Positions 1-7,642 are shown, counted from the stretch's first letter. The stretch is 26,463 bases of DNA from Bacillota bacterium (GCA_023412665.1 JAEZCA010000047.1:1-26463), one strand, 5' to 3'. The notes: generated by a model not told the origin, from the letters alone. Numbers and translations: made by a program.

Positions 1-75
1 CCTCGCCTTCTTCGCCGCTACCCTGCTCCTCGCCTTCTTCGCCGCTACCCTGCTCCTCGCCTTCGCCGCTCTGCT
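1..75. repeat. 27-bp tandem repeat inside the TPR gene
   Basis: Two full 27-bp units (1-27 and 28-54) are identical, followed by a shortened copy (55-75). On the minus strand each unit encodes nine residues of E, G, Q and S. The array touches the window edge, so the true copy number is unknown. In-frame units suggest a disordered acidic tail of variable length. Confidence 0.85.
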
Positions 76-541
76 CCTCGCCTTCGTCGCCGTCTTGCTG
101 CTCCCTCTGGCTGATTTTCTCCAGCGCATATTCATAGTTATATTTCAATGACACATCCTGCGGAAACTCTAATATGCCCTGCTTATACCGCTCAACCGCC
201 TGGCCGTAGTCATTTTGCTTCAAGCTGCAGTTTCCCATATTAAGATATCTTTCAGGCGTGCTGAGGGAAGATTTCCCATAATACTCCGCCGCACGGCTGT
301 AATCGCCCATGCTGTAAAGCGCCTGACCGGCATTGTAACTCAACTCAGGATCCTGGGGATATTCCTTCAGTCCGTTCTCATATACCTCAAAAGCTTCCTG
401 GTATCTGCCGGACTCCATCAAACGGTTCCCCTCCGTCAGTGCAGTATCCTTCATACTTTTACTGAAATTTATTGCCCCAATCAGAAACAAAATAAGCAGT
501 ATGGCAGCAAGGCTTCCTGAAATGTAAAATAGCTTCTTCAT
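1..541 (-). CDS. TPR protein, BatC-like (3' end outside window)
   Basis: The ATG at 541-539 overlaps the BatB stop as ATGA, and the frame is open to the left edge (180 codons visible). Residues about 5-23 form one membrane segment after a KK start. Residues about 30-140 hold tetratricopeptide-type helices (for example NRLMESGRYQEAFEVYENGL and YNAGQALYSMGDYSRAAEYY), a scaffold for protein contacts. From about residue 145 the chain becomes a low-complexity E/G/Q/S tract encoded by a 27-bp tandem repeat and still running at the edge. In Bat operons a TPR protein commonly follows the VWA proteins; its exact role is not settled, with envelope stress or MoxR-linked complex assembly proposed. The family call rests on TPR pattern and operon position. 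Confidence 0.8.
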   Translation of the reverse strand, partial: MKKLFYISGSLAAILLILFLIGAINFSKSMKDTALTEGNRLMESGRYQEAFEVYENGLKEYPQDPELSYNAGQALYSMGDYSRAAEYYGKSSLSTPERYLNMGNCSLKQNDYGQAVERYKQGILEFPQDVSLKYNYEYALEKISQREQQDGDEGEEQSGEGEEQGSGEEGEEQGSGEEGE

Positions 542-1527
542 TTCGCCCTCCCAGTCTCCGGCAGCAAATATGCAGCCAGGAACAAAAGAAGTCCCAAGCC
601 CAGGAAATACTGAAACAGCTGATTGTAATTATTTATCCTTTTCACATTCTGAGAGTCTCTCTTCAATATTGATATATCGTTAAGGATAGAAACCACCTCA
701 ATACCTGATGCTGTCGAATCGTAGTATTTGCCGCCGCTGTCAGATGCAAGCTTTTTCAGTTTTGCCGGCTGAAGCTTAGAGATTACCTCATTATAATTTT
801 CATCATAAATATAATCGTAAATAGTAACCCCGTCTACGCTGTATATAGGAATCTTGCCACCCTCCAAAGTGCCTATGCCTATGGTATAGATCTTAAGCCT
901 GCTGTCATTAATCTCATCGAGCACATTTGCAGCAGCCTCCTTACGATCCTCGCCGTCACTCAATATGATAATTACCTTGTCCGAGCCTTTGGCTTCATCA
1001 AATGACTCATAGGCCAGCCTGATTGCAGGTCCAAAGTCGGTGCCGCCGCTTCCCACCATCTCGGTATCCGTAACCTCCAAAAACATACGAGCCATATTGT
1101 AGTCATCAGTAAGGGGCATTTGCACATAAGCATCAGATGAAAACGGGATGAGACCGATCCTGTCACCCTTGAGATTCTTCATTAAAATATCCACGAGCAT
1201 TTTTGCCCTGCTGATCCTGTCGGGCTGGACATCCTGCACCAGCATACTGTTGGAGGTATCTATCAGAACATATATATCAAGCCCCTGGCTTTTTATCTCT
1301 GTAAAACCGTTCAATTTCTGAGGCCCTAGCAGCGCAATAAACATAAGGCACATGCCCGCAACGGTCAGAATGATCCGTATGATTTTAAGACGAGACTGAA
1401 AGGTTATACGCAGAGCATCCATTATCCTTCTCTTTTTCCTGAGAGACAGCACAAGTACAATCAGACTGAATACAGGAATCAGTACATATATATAGTTTTG
1501 AGGGTTTCCAATTTCAATGCTGCCCAA
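538..1527 (-). CDS. VWA-domain membrane protein, BatB-like
   Basis: This 329-residue protein has membrane segments near residues 13-28, 48-67 and 305-322, with a von Willebrand factor A domain between the last two. The metal-ion site (MIDAS) is complete: D90-T-S-N-S94, T163-D164 and D191-G-E-D194. The paired VWA proteins of Bat operons are thought to act with MoxR AAA+ ATPases as chaperone-like complexes at the membrane; the client here is unknown. The start is a TTG at 1527-1525, forced because an in-frame TGA lies two codons upstream (1533-1531) and the first membrane segment begins directly after. The stop overlaps the TPR gene start (ATGA). A 119-base gap separates it from BatA, unlike the tight spacing elsewhere in the operon. 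Confidence 0.9.
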   Translation of the reverse strand: MGSIEIGNPQNYIYVLIPVFSLIVLVLSLRKKRRIMDALRITFQSRLKIIRIILTVAGMCLMFIALLGPQKLNGFTEIKSQGLDIYVLIDTSNSMLVQDVQPDRISRAKMLVDILMKNLKGDRIGLIPFSSDAYVQMPLTDDYNMARMFLEVTDTEMVGSGGTDFGPAIRLAYESFDEAKGSDKVIIILSDGEDRKEAAANVLDEINDSRLKIYTIGIGTLEGGKIPIYSVDGVTIYDYIYDENYNEVISKLQPAKLKKLASDSGGKYYDSTASGIEVVSILNDISILKRDSQNVKRINNYNQLFQYFLGLGLLLFLAAYLLPETGRAK

Positions 1528-1573
1528 TTCTCATGCCTGCCTTTCCTTACACAATTGCTTACCACTGCTATCG

Positions 1574-1641
1574 CCGCTCGCCCAAGCTGCAGCCTTCCAT
1601 AGTACCGCTCGCCCCAAGCTGTCCACCGCTCGTCCAAGCTG
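1574..1641. repeat. Three copies of a 16-17 bp motif between batA and batB
   Basis: The motif CCGCTCG-C/T-CC-AAGCTG occurs at 1574-1589, 1605-1621 (one extra C) and 1626-1641. It fills most of the BatA-BatB gap. On the minus strand an open frame of 38 codons runs from a TTG that overlaps the BatA stop to the TGA just before BatB. It has no clear ribosome site and could be chance. Confidence 0.7.
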
Positions 1642-1646
1642 CCTAC

Positions 1647-2612
1647 TCAAGGAATACGGATATACAGGAAGCGATCCAGTAAAATCCCGATAGCGAGTAA
1701 TATCAACGCAAATTTTATATACACAAAGCCAAGCTCTGTATACTCGTATGTAGCACCTTGATCAAATTCCGTTTTTTCCAGATCGTCAATATCAGAAAAA
1801 ATGCCTGACAAAGCATTGGGATTATTTGCCCGGTAATACTTGCCTCCAGTAGTCTGTGCGATATACTCCATCAATTCTTCATCAATTCCACTATCGTACG
1901 TCTCATATTTATTGGTGCCCTCAATAGGGAGAATCATTTTATCAGTGCCGACCCCGATAGGATAGACCTTTATGTCAAGCTCCCTGGCCATCTCTGCCGC
2001 AGTACTCGGATTGACAGTGCCTGCATTGTTCTCTCCATCCGTTACCAGTACGATTACTTTTGATGCTGCATCACTCTTTTTCAATCTGTTCAGGCCAACA
2101 GCCAATGCCATACCAATAGCGGTGCCATCCTCTGAAACCGAGTCATCACCCACATCCTTGAGGGTTTCCCTTAATATATTATGGTCATGTGTCAATGGAA
2201 TGAGAGTATGGGCAGTAGCCTTGAAAACCACCAATGCAATCCTATCCTGGGGCCTTTTAGCAATGAAGCTATCTATTGTTTCCTTAGCGACCTCCAGCCG
2301 ATTTGGCTTAAAATCTATGGACTGCATCGAGATCGAAACATCCAGTATTACAGCAATGTCAATACCGTTCTGACTACCAACACCGGACACATTTACGTTT
2401 TGGGGCCGTGCCATGGCAACGCATGCCATTATAAGCCCCAGCACTATCAGATACCTTCCGACTTTATGCAGGATAGTCTTCTTCATACCGCCGGACATCA
2501 GCATCCTGACGCTGGAAAACTTCAATGCAGCTACATTGTTTTTGGGAAAGAAGAAGAATAAATAAATGATCAATGGTATCAGCAACAGGAAATACCAGTT
2601 TACTATTCTCAT
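1647..2612 (-). CDS. VWA-domain membrane protein, BatA-like
   Basis: 321 residues from the ATG at 2612. N-terminal membrane segments lie at about 4-22 and 51-67, then a VWA domain with MIDAS residues D91-V-S-I-S95, T164 and D192-G-E-N195, and a C-terminal membrane helix near 296-312. It is the upstream VWA partner of the following VWA gene. An ATG at 2699 in the same frame would add 29 K/R/S-rich residues that are only the GAAK repeat of the upstream gene read in another frame. The start at 2612 overlaps that gene's stop by one base (TGATG), follows an AAAGGAG ribosome site, and puts the membrane helix at the N-terminus as in BatA proteins. Confidence 0.9.
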   Translation of the reverse strand: MRIVNWYFLLLIPLIIYLFFFFPKNNVAALKFSSVRMLMSGGMKKTILHKVGRYLIVLGLIMACVAMARPQNVNVSGVGSQNGIDIAVILDVSISMQSIDFKPNRLEVAKETIDSFIAKRPQDRIALVVFKATAHTLIPLTHDHNILRETLKDVGDDSVSEDGTAIGMALAVGLNRLKKSDAASKVIVLVTDGENNAGTVNPSTAAEMARELDIKVYPIGVGTDKMILPIEGTNKYETYDSGIDEELMEYIAQTTGGKYYRANNPNALSGIFSDIDDLEKTEFDQGATYEYTELGFVYIKFALILLAIGILLDRFLYIRIP

Positions 2613-3487
2613 CACGATGCAGCTCCTTTTGCGGCTCCTTTTGCGGCTCCTTTTGCAGCTCCGTTTGCAGCTCCGTTTTCCGCCGTTATTACTGCCCATT
2701 TTCCTGTACCATTTGCGGTGTCGATCCTGCCAACCAGCTCAGCTAGCTGTCTTTGCATTTCCAGCTTTCGTTCCCTTGATGCAGTGGTCCCGGAGAACTT
2801 GAAAAAATCACATTCCCTGAGCCAGCTTCCCAGCTCCTGCCTGACACCTTGCATACGGGGGAGCCTGCTTGCAGTAATCAGTATCTCAGATGAGGTCATT
2901 CCTTTTATTTTACATTGATAAGCCGCTTCCAGATATTCTTTGAAAAAGCAGGTCTGTTTGACAAGAAACTCCCTATCCTCGGGCGAAACCCCTGCGCTCT
3001 GGCTCAAAAACCTTTGGTACGGAGACAGCTGGGCCTTGCTCTTCTTGATAAATCGCTCCTTCAGATTTATTGCTCCCGTAACAGCAAAAGCAGTCAACAG
3101 GGCAATAAATATATAGAGCCACGGTATAGCAGGCTTAGGCGCTATCGGCGTCAAGCTGCCTTCCATAGGGCCTTCTGACTGGATTTCCTGCAGCGTAGAC
3201 TTCACAACGATCACTATTTCCTTGTCTCCCAGTACGACTCTCTTCTCCCCGGTTTCAAAGGTCCGCAGCTTAATAATGAAATGATCGGACTCCTTAACCA
3301 GGCCGACTATTTCAAATTCTCTGAATTTATCTCTTATTACCTCTTCGGTCAGCTTCTGTGACGATATCTTCAGCTCAACGATATCACCCACATAAATATT
3401 CCGTTCCGATGCAGCTGCATTGGAAAGCAAAAACATTATAACCATCATCACCAGCAAAAGGAAAGTCATTATCCTGGTTTTATTCAT
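2612..3487 (-). CDS. Membrane-anchored Bat-operon protein, BatD/DUF4381-like
   Basis: 291 residues. A signal-type hydrophobic segment covers about 5-25 (ending NAAAS), followed by a roughly 90-residue beta-rich outside domain, a proline-rich stalk, a membrane helix at 122-140 and a helical cytoplasmic part with a PYQRFL segment. This layout fits the oxygen-tolerance/BatD-like or DUF4381-like proteins that sit between DUF58 and VWA genes. No catalytic motif is visible, so a structural or adaptor role is inferred. The C-terminus ends in GAA(N/K) repeats (272-290) encoded by a 12-bp tandem repeat. The start overlaps the DUF58 stop by ATGA and the stop overlaps BatA by one base, indicating coupled translation. 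Confidence 0.75.
   Translation of the reverse strand: MNKTRIMTFLLLVMMVIMFLLSNAAASERNIYVGDIVELKISSQKLTEEVIRDKFREFEIVGLVKESDHFIIKLRTFETGEKRVVLGDKEIVIVVKSTLQEIQSEGPMEGSLTPIAPKPAIPWLYIFIALLTAFAVTGAINLKERFIKKSKAQLSPYQRFLSQSAGVSPEDREFLVKQTCFFKEYLEAAYQCKIKGMTSSEILITASRLPRMQGVRQELGSWLRECDFFKFSGTTASRERKLEMQRQLAELVGRIDTANGTGKWAVITAENGAANGAAKGAAKGAAKGAAS
2622..2681. repeat. 12-bp tandem repeat at the end of the BatD-like gene
   Basis: Five units of 12 bp (GCTCCTTTTGCG and close variants) lie at 2622-2633, 2634-2645, 2646-2657, 2658-2669 and 2670-2681. On the minus strand each unit encodes G-A-A-K/N. The three units nearest BatA contain AAAAGGAG, a Shine-Dalgarno-like sequence, and the last of them is the likely BatA ribosome site. 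Gain or loss of units would keep the reading frame. Confidence 0.9.
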
Positions 3488-4302
3488 CTTCCGGCCCTTC
3501 TTCTGAAAAATTGTCTGAATGGATTTATATAATCCTCATCTGTATAAACAGTGATAACATTTCTACCTTTCATCTCCCGCTCCTCCTGCCTGAATTCCCT
3601 TTTGAGGTTGTTCAGCTCGACAACCTCACCGGTTTCAAGATCTTCAAAAGCAAATACAGCTCCCGACGGTATATACTGCTCAGCTCTGTCAACAACGCGC
3701 ACCAGGATCAGATCATGGCGTTTGGAGACTATTTTCAAATCATTTTCGTACCCTTTGTCCAGAAAGTCGGATATGACAAACACTATACTTTTCTTCTTTT
3801 CAACACGATTAAAAAACTTCAATGCTTCTGAAATACTGGTGCCGGATGATTCGGGCACCAACTCCAGTATATTCTCAATAATGGCCAGAACATGCTCTCT
3901 GCCATTTTTAGACGGTATGAGTTTTTCAACCTTTTTGGTGAATAAAACAGCCCCGACCTTGTCATTGTTCATACTTGCAGAGAATGCCAGCATTGCGCCC
4001 AATTCAGCCACAATATCCTTCTTGTTTCCAAAATTGTTGGAGCCGGACATATCGATGAGAAGGAACATGTTCATCTCGCGCTCCTCACAGAATTGCTTGA
4101 CAAACACCTTATTCTGCCTGGCCGATACATTCCAGTCAATATTCCTGACATCATCGCCGGGGTAATACTGCCTTATGCTTTCGAATTCCATCCCCTTGCC
4201 CCTGAAGCCGGAACGGTAGTCTCCGGTGAAGCTTTCCTCCACTAGCTTTCTCGCTGTGATCTCGATCCGCCTTATCTTTTTGTTAAGTTCACCCGGCTTC
4301 AC
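3484..4302 (-). CDS. DUF58 domain protein
   Basis: 272 residues from a GTG at 4302. The DUF58 hallmark is present at residues 44-62 (RQYYPGDDVRNIDWNVSAR), followed by a VWA-like fold with D84-M-S-G-S88 as a MIDAS-type motif. It is predicted cytoplasmic, with no membrane segment. DUF58 proteins almost always lie next to MoxR ATPases and are thought to act with them. I prefer the GTG over an in-frame ATG nine codons upstream (4329) because the strong AAAGGAGG site lies about ten bases before the GTG and inside the longer reading. The gene starts 39 bases after MoxR and its stop overlaps the next start (ATGA). Confidence 0.88.
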   Translation of the reverse strand: MKPGELNKKIRRIEITARKLVEESFTGDYRSGFRGKGMEFESIRQYYPGDDVRNIDWNVSARQNKVFVKQFCEEREMNMFLLIDMSGSNNFGNKKDIVAELGAMLAFSASMNNDKVGAVLFTKKVEKLIPSKNGREHVLAIIENILELVPESSGTSISEALKFFNRVEKKKSIVFVISDFLDKGYENDLKIVSKRHDLILVRVVDRAEQYIPSGAVFAFEDLETGEVVELNNLKREFRQEEREMKGRNVITVYTDEDYINPFRQFFRRRAGR

Positions 4303-4341
4303 TGCAGTCCCCCCCTCCTTTGAGCCCATCCTAGCTGTGGT

Positions 4342-5295
4342 CTATGGCAGATTCACCTGCTCCATGATCTCGCTTATCAGCTTCTCAACTGTGATGTCCT
4401 CCGCTTCTGCTTCGTAGGACAATATGATCCTATGGCGCAGCACATGGAACACCATCGCCTTGATATCATCAGGGGTGACAAAATTGCGTCCATGCAGGAA
4501 GGCCATAGCCTTTGCAGCCTTTATCAAACTGATGGAAGCGCGGGGCGAGGCTCCGCAAGAAATGTACTGTGACTTGCCTCTGGTCTTGAACACAATATTC
4601 AATACGTAATTCTCTATGCTTTCGTCTACATAGACGCTTTCCACTTTCTTCCTCATATCAAAAATATCAGCGCGTGACAAAACCGGCTTCACTTCCGCAT
4701 CTTCCTCAACTCCGCCGGTAAAGCGCCTGATGATCCTTTTCTCTTCCTCCAGCATGGGGTAGCTAACCTTCAGCTTGAGCATAAAGCGGTCCTGCTGCGC
4801 TTCCGGCAGCGGGTATGTGCCCTGTTGCTCCAGCGGGTTCTGGGTAGCTATAACAATAAACGGCTTCTCAAGGCTGTAGGTTTCTTCTCCTATGGTTACC
4901 TGCCCCTCCTGCATTGCCTCGAGCAATGCGGACTGCACCTTGGCGGGGGCGCGGTTTATTTCATCTGCAAGTATGAGATTTGCAAAGATAGGTCCTTTTT
5001 TTATAACGAATTCTCCTGTGCTCTGCTTATATATTTCAGTGCCTACGATATCTGCAGGCAGCAGATCCGGTGTGAATTGTATCCTTTTATACTCAACTCC
5101 CACCGCTTTGGCGATAGTGCTGGCAATCAGTGATTTGGCAAGTCCGGGGACACCTTCGAGCAATATATGCCCGCCTGTCAGAATACCTGCAAGGATCCTG
5201 TCAACGATATAATCCTGGCCTATGATAACCTTGCCTATTTCAGCCTTAAGGGCGTCAATGATCTTCTTTTCTTCCAAAAAGCCGTTGCCTTCCAT
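4342..5295 (-). CDS. MoxR-family AAA+ ATPase
   Basis: 317 residues, the usual length for the family. Walker A is G48-V-P-G-L-A-K-S55, Walker B is L107-I-L-A-D-E112, and sensor 1 is A150-T-Q-N-P154 followed by the typical PLPEAQQDRF segment with R170. A C-terminal lid region ends the protein. MoxR ATPases use ATP hydrolysis to remodel or activate partner VWA proteins. Here it is the first gene of the operon, ahead of DUF58, BatD-like, BatA, BatB and TPR genes. The promoter call at 5354-5382 puts its start codon about 50 bases into the transcript. Confidence 0.95.
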   Translation of the reverse strand: MEGNGFLEEKKIIDALKAEIGKVIIGQDYIVDRILAGILTGGHILLEGVPGLAKSLIASTIAKAVGVEYKRIQFTPDLLPADIVGTEIYKQSTGEFVIKKGPIFANLILADEINRAPAKVQSALLEAMQEGQVTIGEETYSLEKPFIVIATQNPLEQQGTYPLPEAQQDRFMLKLKVSYPMLEEEKRIIRRFTGGVEEDAEVKPVLSRADIFDMRKKVESVYVDESIENYVLNIVFKTRGKSQYISCGASPRASISLIKAAKAMAFLHGRNFVTPDDIKAMVFHVLRHRIILSYEAEAEDITVEKLISEIMEQVNLP

Positions 5296-5320
5296 CTTAG
5301 GTCCCCCTTGACATAAAAAA

Positions 5321-5361
5321 AGTAGTATTTTGTTTACAAAACTTCCTTACAAAATACTACT
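5321..5361. promoter_or_regulatory. 13-bp perfect inverted repeat before moxR
   Basis: AGTAGTATTTTGT (5321-5333) and its exact complement (5349-5361) flank a 15-base loop. A third copy of the inner half (ACAAAA) lies in the loop at 5336-5341. Read on the minus strand the stem is followed by seven T, so it could terminate the flavin operon. The right arm also covers the -10 of the putative bat promoter, so it may instead be an operator. Both roles are possible. Confidence 0.7.
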
Positions 5362-5382
5362 CAAAATATCTTATTTTGTCAA
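5354..5382 (-). promoter_or_regulatory. Putative sigma-A promoter of the bat operon
   Basis: On the minus strand a consensus -35 TTGACA (5382-5377) is followed by a 17-base spacer and TAGTAT (5359-5354, 4 of 6 to consensus). It points at moxR. The -10 lies in the right arm of the 13-bp dyad, which would let a DNA-binding protein block it. Confidence 0.55.
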
Positions 5383-5386
5383 ATAA

Positions 5387-5812
5387 TTACTCTATCTGTG
5401 CATTCAGCAACGCATTTTCCACCGCCTGCAGATAAGCCTTTGAATCCAGGGTAGCACCGCTGACAGCATCGACCTGTAAAGACTGCTCCCTGATCACCCT
5501 GCCGTAAAGCTCCTCCCTTTTATCAGCCGGCAGAGTAAGCTTTGATTCTAGCAGCTCTATTTTTATCACTTTGCCTAGAGATATGGTAACACGAACTTTG
5601 TTTTCCCTCCATTTGTACATGCCGCCCACATACGACCCAACATATTCGCCATCCGCCAGCTTTCTGAAGTCCACCCTGTCCAGCGGCAGACTTTTGGCCT
5701 CCTGATGCTCCTTTGACAGCTTGGACCAGCCGGTCACTCCGAATATACCCAAGCCTATTGCTATGACACCAAGAATAATCCACACCATCTTTCTTCTCCC
5801 CATCCCTTTCAT
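5387..5812 (-). CDS. Membrane-anchored FMN-binding domain protein
   Basis: 141 residues. A basic start (KGMGRRK) precedes one membrane helix at about 9-28, which should leave the C-terminal domain outside the cell. That domain matches FMN_bind of the NqrC/RnfG type: GEYVGSYVGGMYKW, then D115-A-V-S-G-A-T121-L-D-S124, where the threonine of S-GAT is the known covalent FMN attachment residue. ApbE, which makes that bond, is encoded 48 bases upstream. The protein is probably an extracytoplasmic one-domain flavoprotein for electron transfer; donor and acceptor are not encoded nearby. The start ATG follows AGGTGAT; a second ATG three codons on is possible. Confidence 0.88.
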   Translation of the reverse strand: MKGMGRRKMVWIILGVIAIGLGIFGVTGWSKLSKEHQEAKSLPLDRVDFRKLADGEYVGSYVGGMYKWRENKVRVTISLGKVIKIELLESKLTLPADKREELYGRVIREQSLQVDAVSGATLDSKAYLQAVENALLNAQIE

Positions 5813-5860
5813 TTTATCACCTTCCTACTCTCTGCTGTGCTTACTTCTGTCCCGCTCCGC

Positions 5861-6988
5861 TCAAGCCAGCACCAATCTCTTTACAACAACATTTTCACAA
5901 GCTTGAAAGCTCCCCCAAAGACCATCTGTCACATATATTGTCATATCTTTATCTACAAGGACTGCCTCGGCTCCGGGAAAGCATTCCAGTGTTTCAAACA
6001 CACATTCAATATCTTTACTAAAACCTGATACAAATAACGCAGTAGACAATGCATCTGCTGCCATCGAACTTTCACAAACCACGGTTACGCTTGTAAGTCC
6101 CGATTCTGCGGGGTATCCGTTTTTTGGGTCCAGAATATGATGATACCTTTTACCATCGAGCCCCATAAAGTAACGCTGATAATCCCCCGAAGTCACAACC
6201 GACCTGTCGGAAACAGAAATAGCTCCGATCAGGCCGTTCTCCTTCCTTGGGTGCCGTATCCCTATATTCCATGGGGATCCATCAGGCTTTGCTCCAAGTA
6301 CAGCCACATTCCCGCCGAAGTTGGTGAAAGCCGAAGTTATGCCGAACATTTTATATGTATCCAATATCCTGTCGGCAGCAAATCCTTTACCAATCCCGCC
6401 AAGATCCACGAACTGCCCTGTTCTCCTTAGTCCGGCGGTTCCCTTGAGTCCGGCGGTTCCGTGCACTGTTCTTCCGGGCTCAGCCTCACTTCCATACCCA
6501 GCCTTTCCTCTATGCCAATCTATACCCCTATGTCCGACTTCTGCTTCCCCAATATCCAGGATCACATCGTTATAATTCACAAGCTCGAGTGCATCGGCAA
6601 TCATTTTCTTTCCGGGCGGCTTGTGTCCCTCTTTGGCCCCAGACCATAATGCTGTCAAAGGAGCAATTGTTATATCAAATCGCCCATGACTGCATTCTGA
6701 AAACCTGACAGCCCATGACAGCACCTCAGACGTCTCCCTGCTCACCTGTACAAATCCGCCACCCGCTTCAGCGTTTAGTCTGCCGATATCACTATCCGGT
6801 ATAAACCTGCTTAAAATCCCTTCCAATCTGGCTGTCTCTTCTCTGGCTGCACAAATTACATTTTCAGCATGCTTTCCATATACCTTATTGGTAATCACCG
6901 TACCCATTCCATAAAATTCATCGTCTGCCCAAAGCATTTGTTCCGATGCCATATCAAAATCACCAGCAATGATGGCCGCTGCAATCAA
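5861..6988 (-). CDS. apbE: FAD:protein FMN transferase (ApbE family)
   Basis: 375 residues. ApbE transfers FMN from FAD to a Thr/Ser of a target protein. Matching motifs are RFDITIAPLTALW (103-115), VDLGGIGKGFAADR (194-207), the NFGGN loop (223-227), HHILDPKNGYPAES (283-296) and D312-A-L-S-T316, which carry the FAD- and magnesium-binding residues of the family. About 30 extra residues (150-191) interrupt the usual spacing and contain a GTAGL duplication. No lipobox or signal peptide is seen at the N-terminus, although many ApbE proteins are exported. The start overlaps the TetR stop by ATGA. The FMN-binding protein immediately downstream is the obvious substrate. Confidence 0.93.
   Translation of the reverse strand: MIAAAIIAGDFDMASEQMLWADDEFYGMGTVITNKVYGKHAENVICAAREETARLEGILSRFIPDSDIGRLNAEAGGGFVQVSRETSEVLSWAVRFSECSHGRFDITIAPLTALWSGAKEGHKPPGKKMIADALELVNYNDVILDIGEAEVGHRGIDWHRGKAGYGSEAEPGRTVHGTAGLKGTAGLRRTGQFVDLGGIGKGFAADRILDTYKMFGITSAFTNFGGNVAVLGAKPDGSPWNIGIRHPRKENGLIGAISVSDRSVVTSGDYQRYFMGLDGKRYHHILDPKNGYPAESGLTSVTVVCESSMAADALSTALFVSGFSKDIECVFETLECFPGAEAVLVDKDMTIYVTDGLWGSFQACENVVVKRLVLA
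6429..6460. repeat. 14-bp direct repeat inside apbE
   Basis: AGTCCGGCGGTTCC occurs at 6429-6442 and 6447-6460, an 18-bp period. On the minus strand it encodes the doubled GTAGL within the lineage-specific insertion of ApbE. It looks like a slipped-strand expansion that kept the frame. Confidence 0.8.
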
Positions 6989-7563
6989 GTATCTTCCATC
7001 AAACCTTTCATTATGAAATGTGCCATATACTCCATTACCTGCGGAAAATACTGCAGCCCGATTTCTTCCTTATGTGTATCAATGCTGACCAACGCCGCAA
7101 AAATGACCATTATCATCTCTGCATCGATATCGCCTCTCATTTTTCCGTCATTCTGCCACTTCCTCACAACCTCAATAAAGCAGTCATACAGAAAGTCAAC
7201 ATGATCCAACCCGCTCTCCTCGCGGTAAAGCTGTTCAATTTTATTGAAAACCTCTTTGTTGTACCACTCCTTTAAAATTGGATCGGCGTTAATGCCCTGA
7301 AGGTTCCTGGACACCATCTCCCCCATTACCTCCATTGGATCAGCATCCAGATCCAGCGAATCGAGTATGCTTCTTTTCAGCCTTTCATTCTCTTTCAGGA
7401 AGATTTCCATAAACAGCTTTTCTTTTGAAACAAAATAATTGTAAAAGGTCCCTGTAGCCATACCGGCCCTTTTTGTTATCTCCGCGACATTTGTAGCTTT
7501 AAAGCCCTTCTCGCTGAACAATTCCTTCCCGCAGCGAAAAAGCTCCGCTTTCTTATCCAGCAA
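6985..7563 (-). CDS. TetR-family transcriptional regulator
   Basis: 192 residues from a TTG at 7563. The N-terminal helix-turn-helix is typical: AELFSEKGF-type helix, TNVAEITKRAGMATGTFYNYF recognition region, then KEKLF. The C-terminal ligand domain is not specific enough to name an inducer. I place the start at TTG because GGGAGG lies eight bases before it; the GTG three codons upstream overlaps that ribosome site. The gene sits between the flavodoxin and ApbE genes, with a palindrome in its leader and another at the operon promoter, so it probably represses its own operon. Confidence 0.9.
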   Translation of the reverse strand: MLDKKAELFRCGKELFSEKGFKATNVAEITKRAGMATGTFYNYFVSKEKLFMEIFLKENERLKRSILDSLDLDADPMEVMGEMVSRNLQGINADPILKEWYNKEVFNKIEQLYREESGLDHVDFLYDCFIEVVRKWQNDGKMRGDIDAEMIMVIFAALVSIDTHKEEIGLQYFPQVMEYMAHFIMKGLMEDT

Positions 7564-7577
7564 AACTGTCACCTCCC

Positions 7578-7604
7578 AATATGTATAAGCCGTTCATACA
7601 TAAT
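7578..7604. promoter_or_regulatory. Palindrome upstream of tetR, possible operator
   Basis: TATGTAT (7580-7586) and ATACATA (7596-7602) form perfect arms centred on 7591, with some further pairing outside and inside. It lies just before the tetR ribosome site. The length fits a TetR operator. It differs from the palindrome at 8211-8240 beyond the shared TATG start, so the same protein may or may not bind both. Confidence 0.5.
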
Positions 7605-7642
7605 CCCGGTTCGCTGCCCATCAGACACCTCCGCTTGCATTA

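Noticed and set aside
1..75. Repeat array at the left edge as a CRISPR
   Set aside because: The units are contiguous 27-bp coding repeats with no spacers, in frame with the TPR protein.
2613..2699. Longer BatA start at an ATG at 2699
   Set aside because: The extra residues are only the GAAK repeat read in another frame; ribosome site, overlap and membrane helix support 2612.
5308..5336. TTGACA on the plus strand as a promoter
   Set aside because: No -10 at correct spacing and no plus-strand gene follows.
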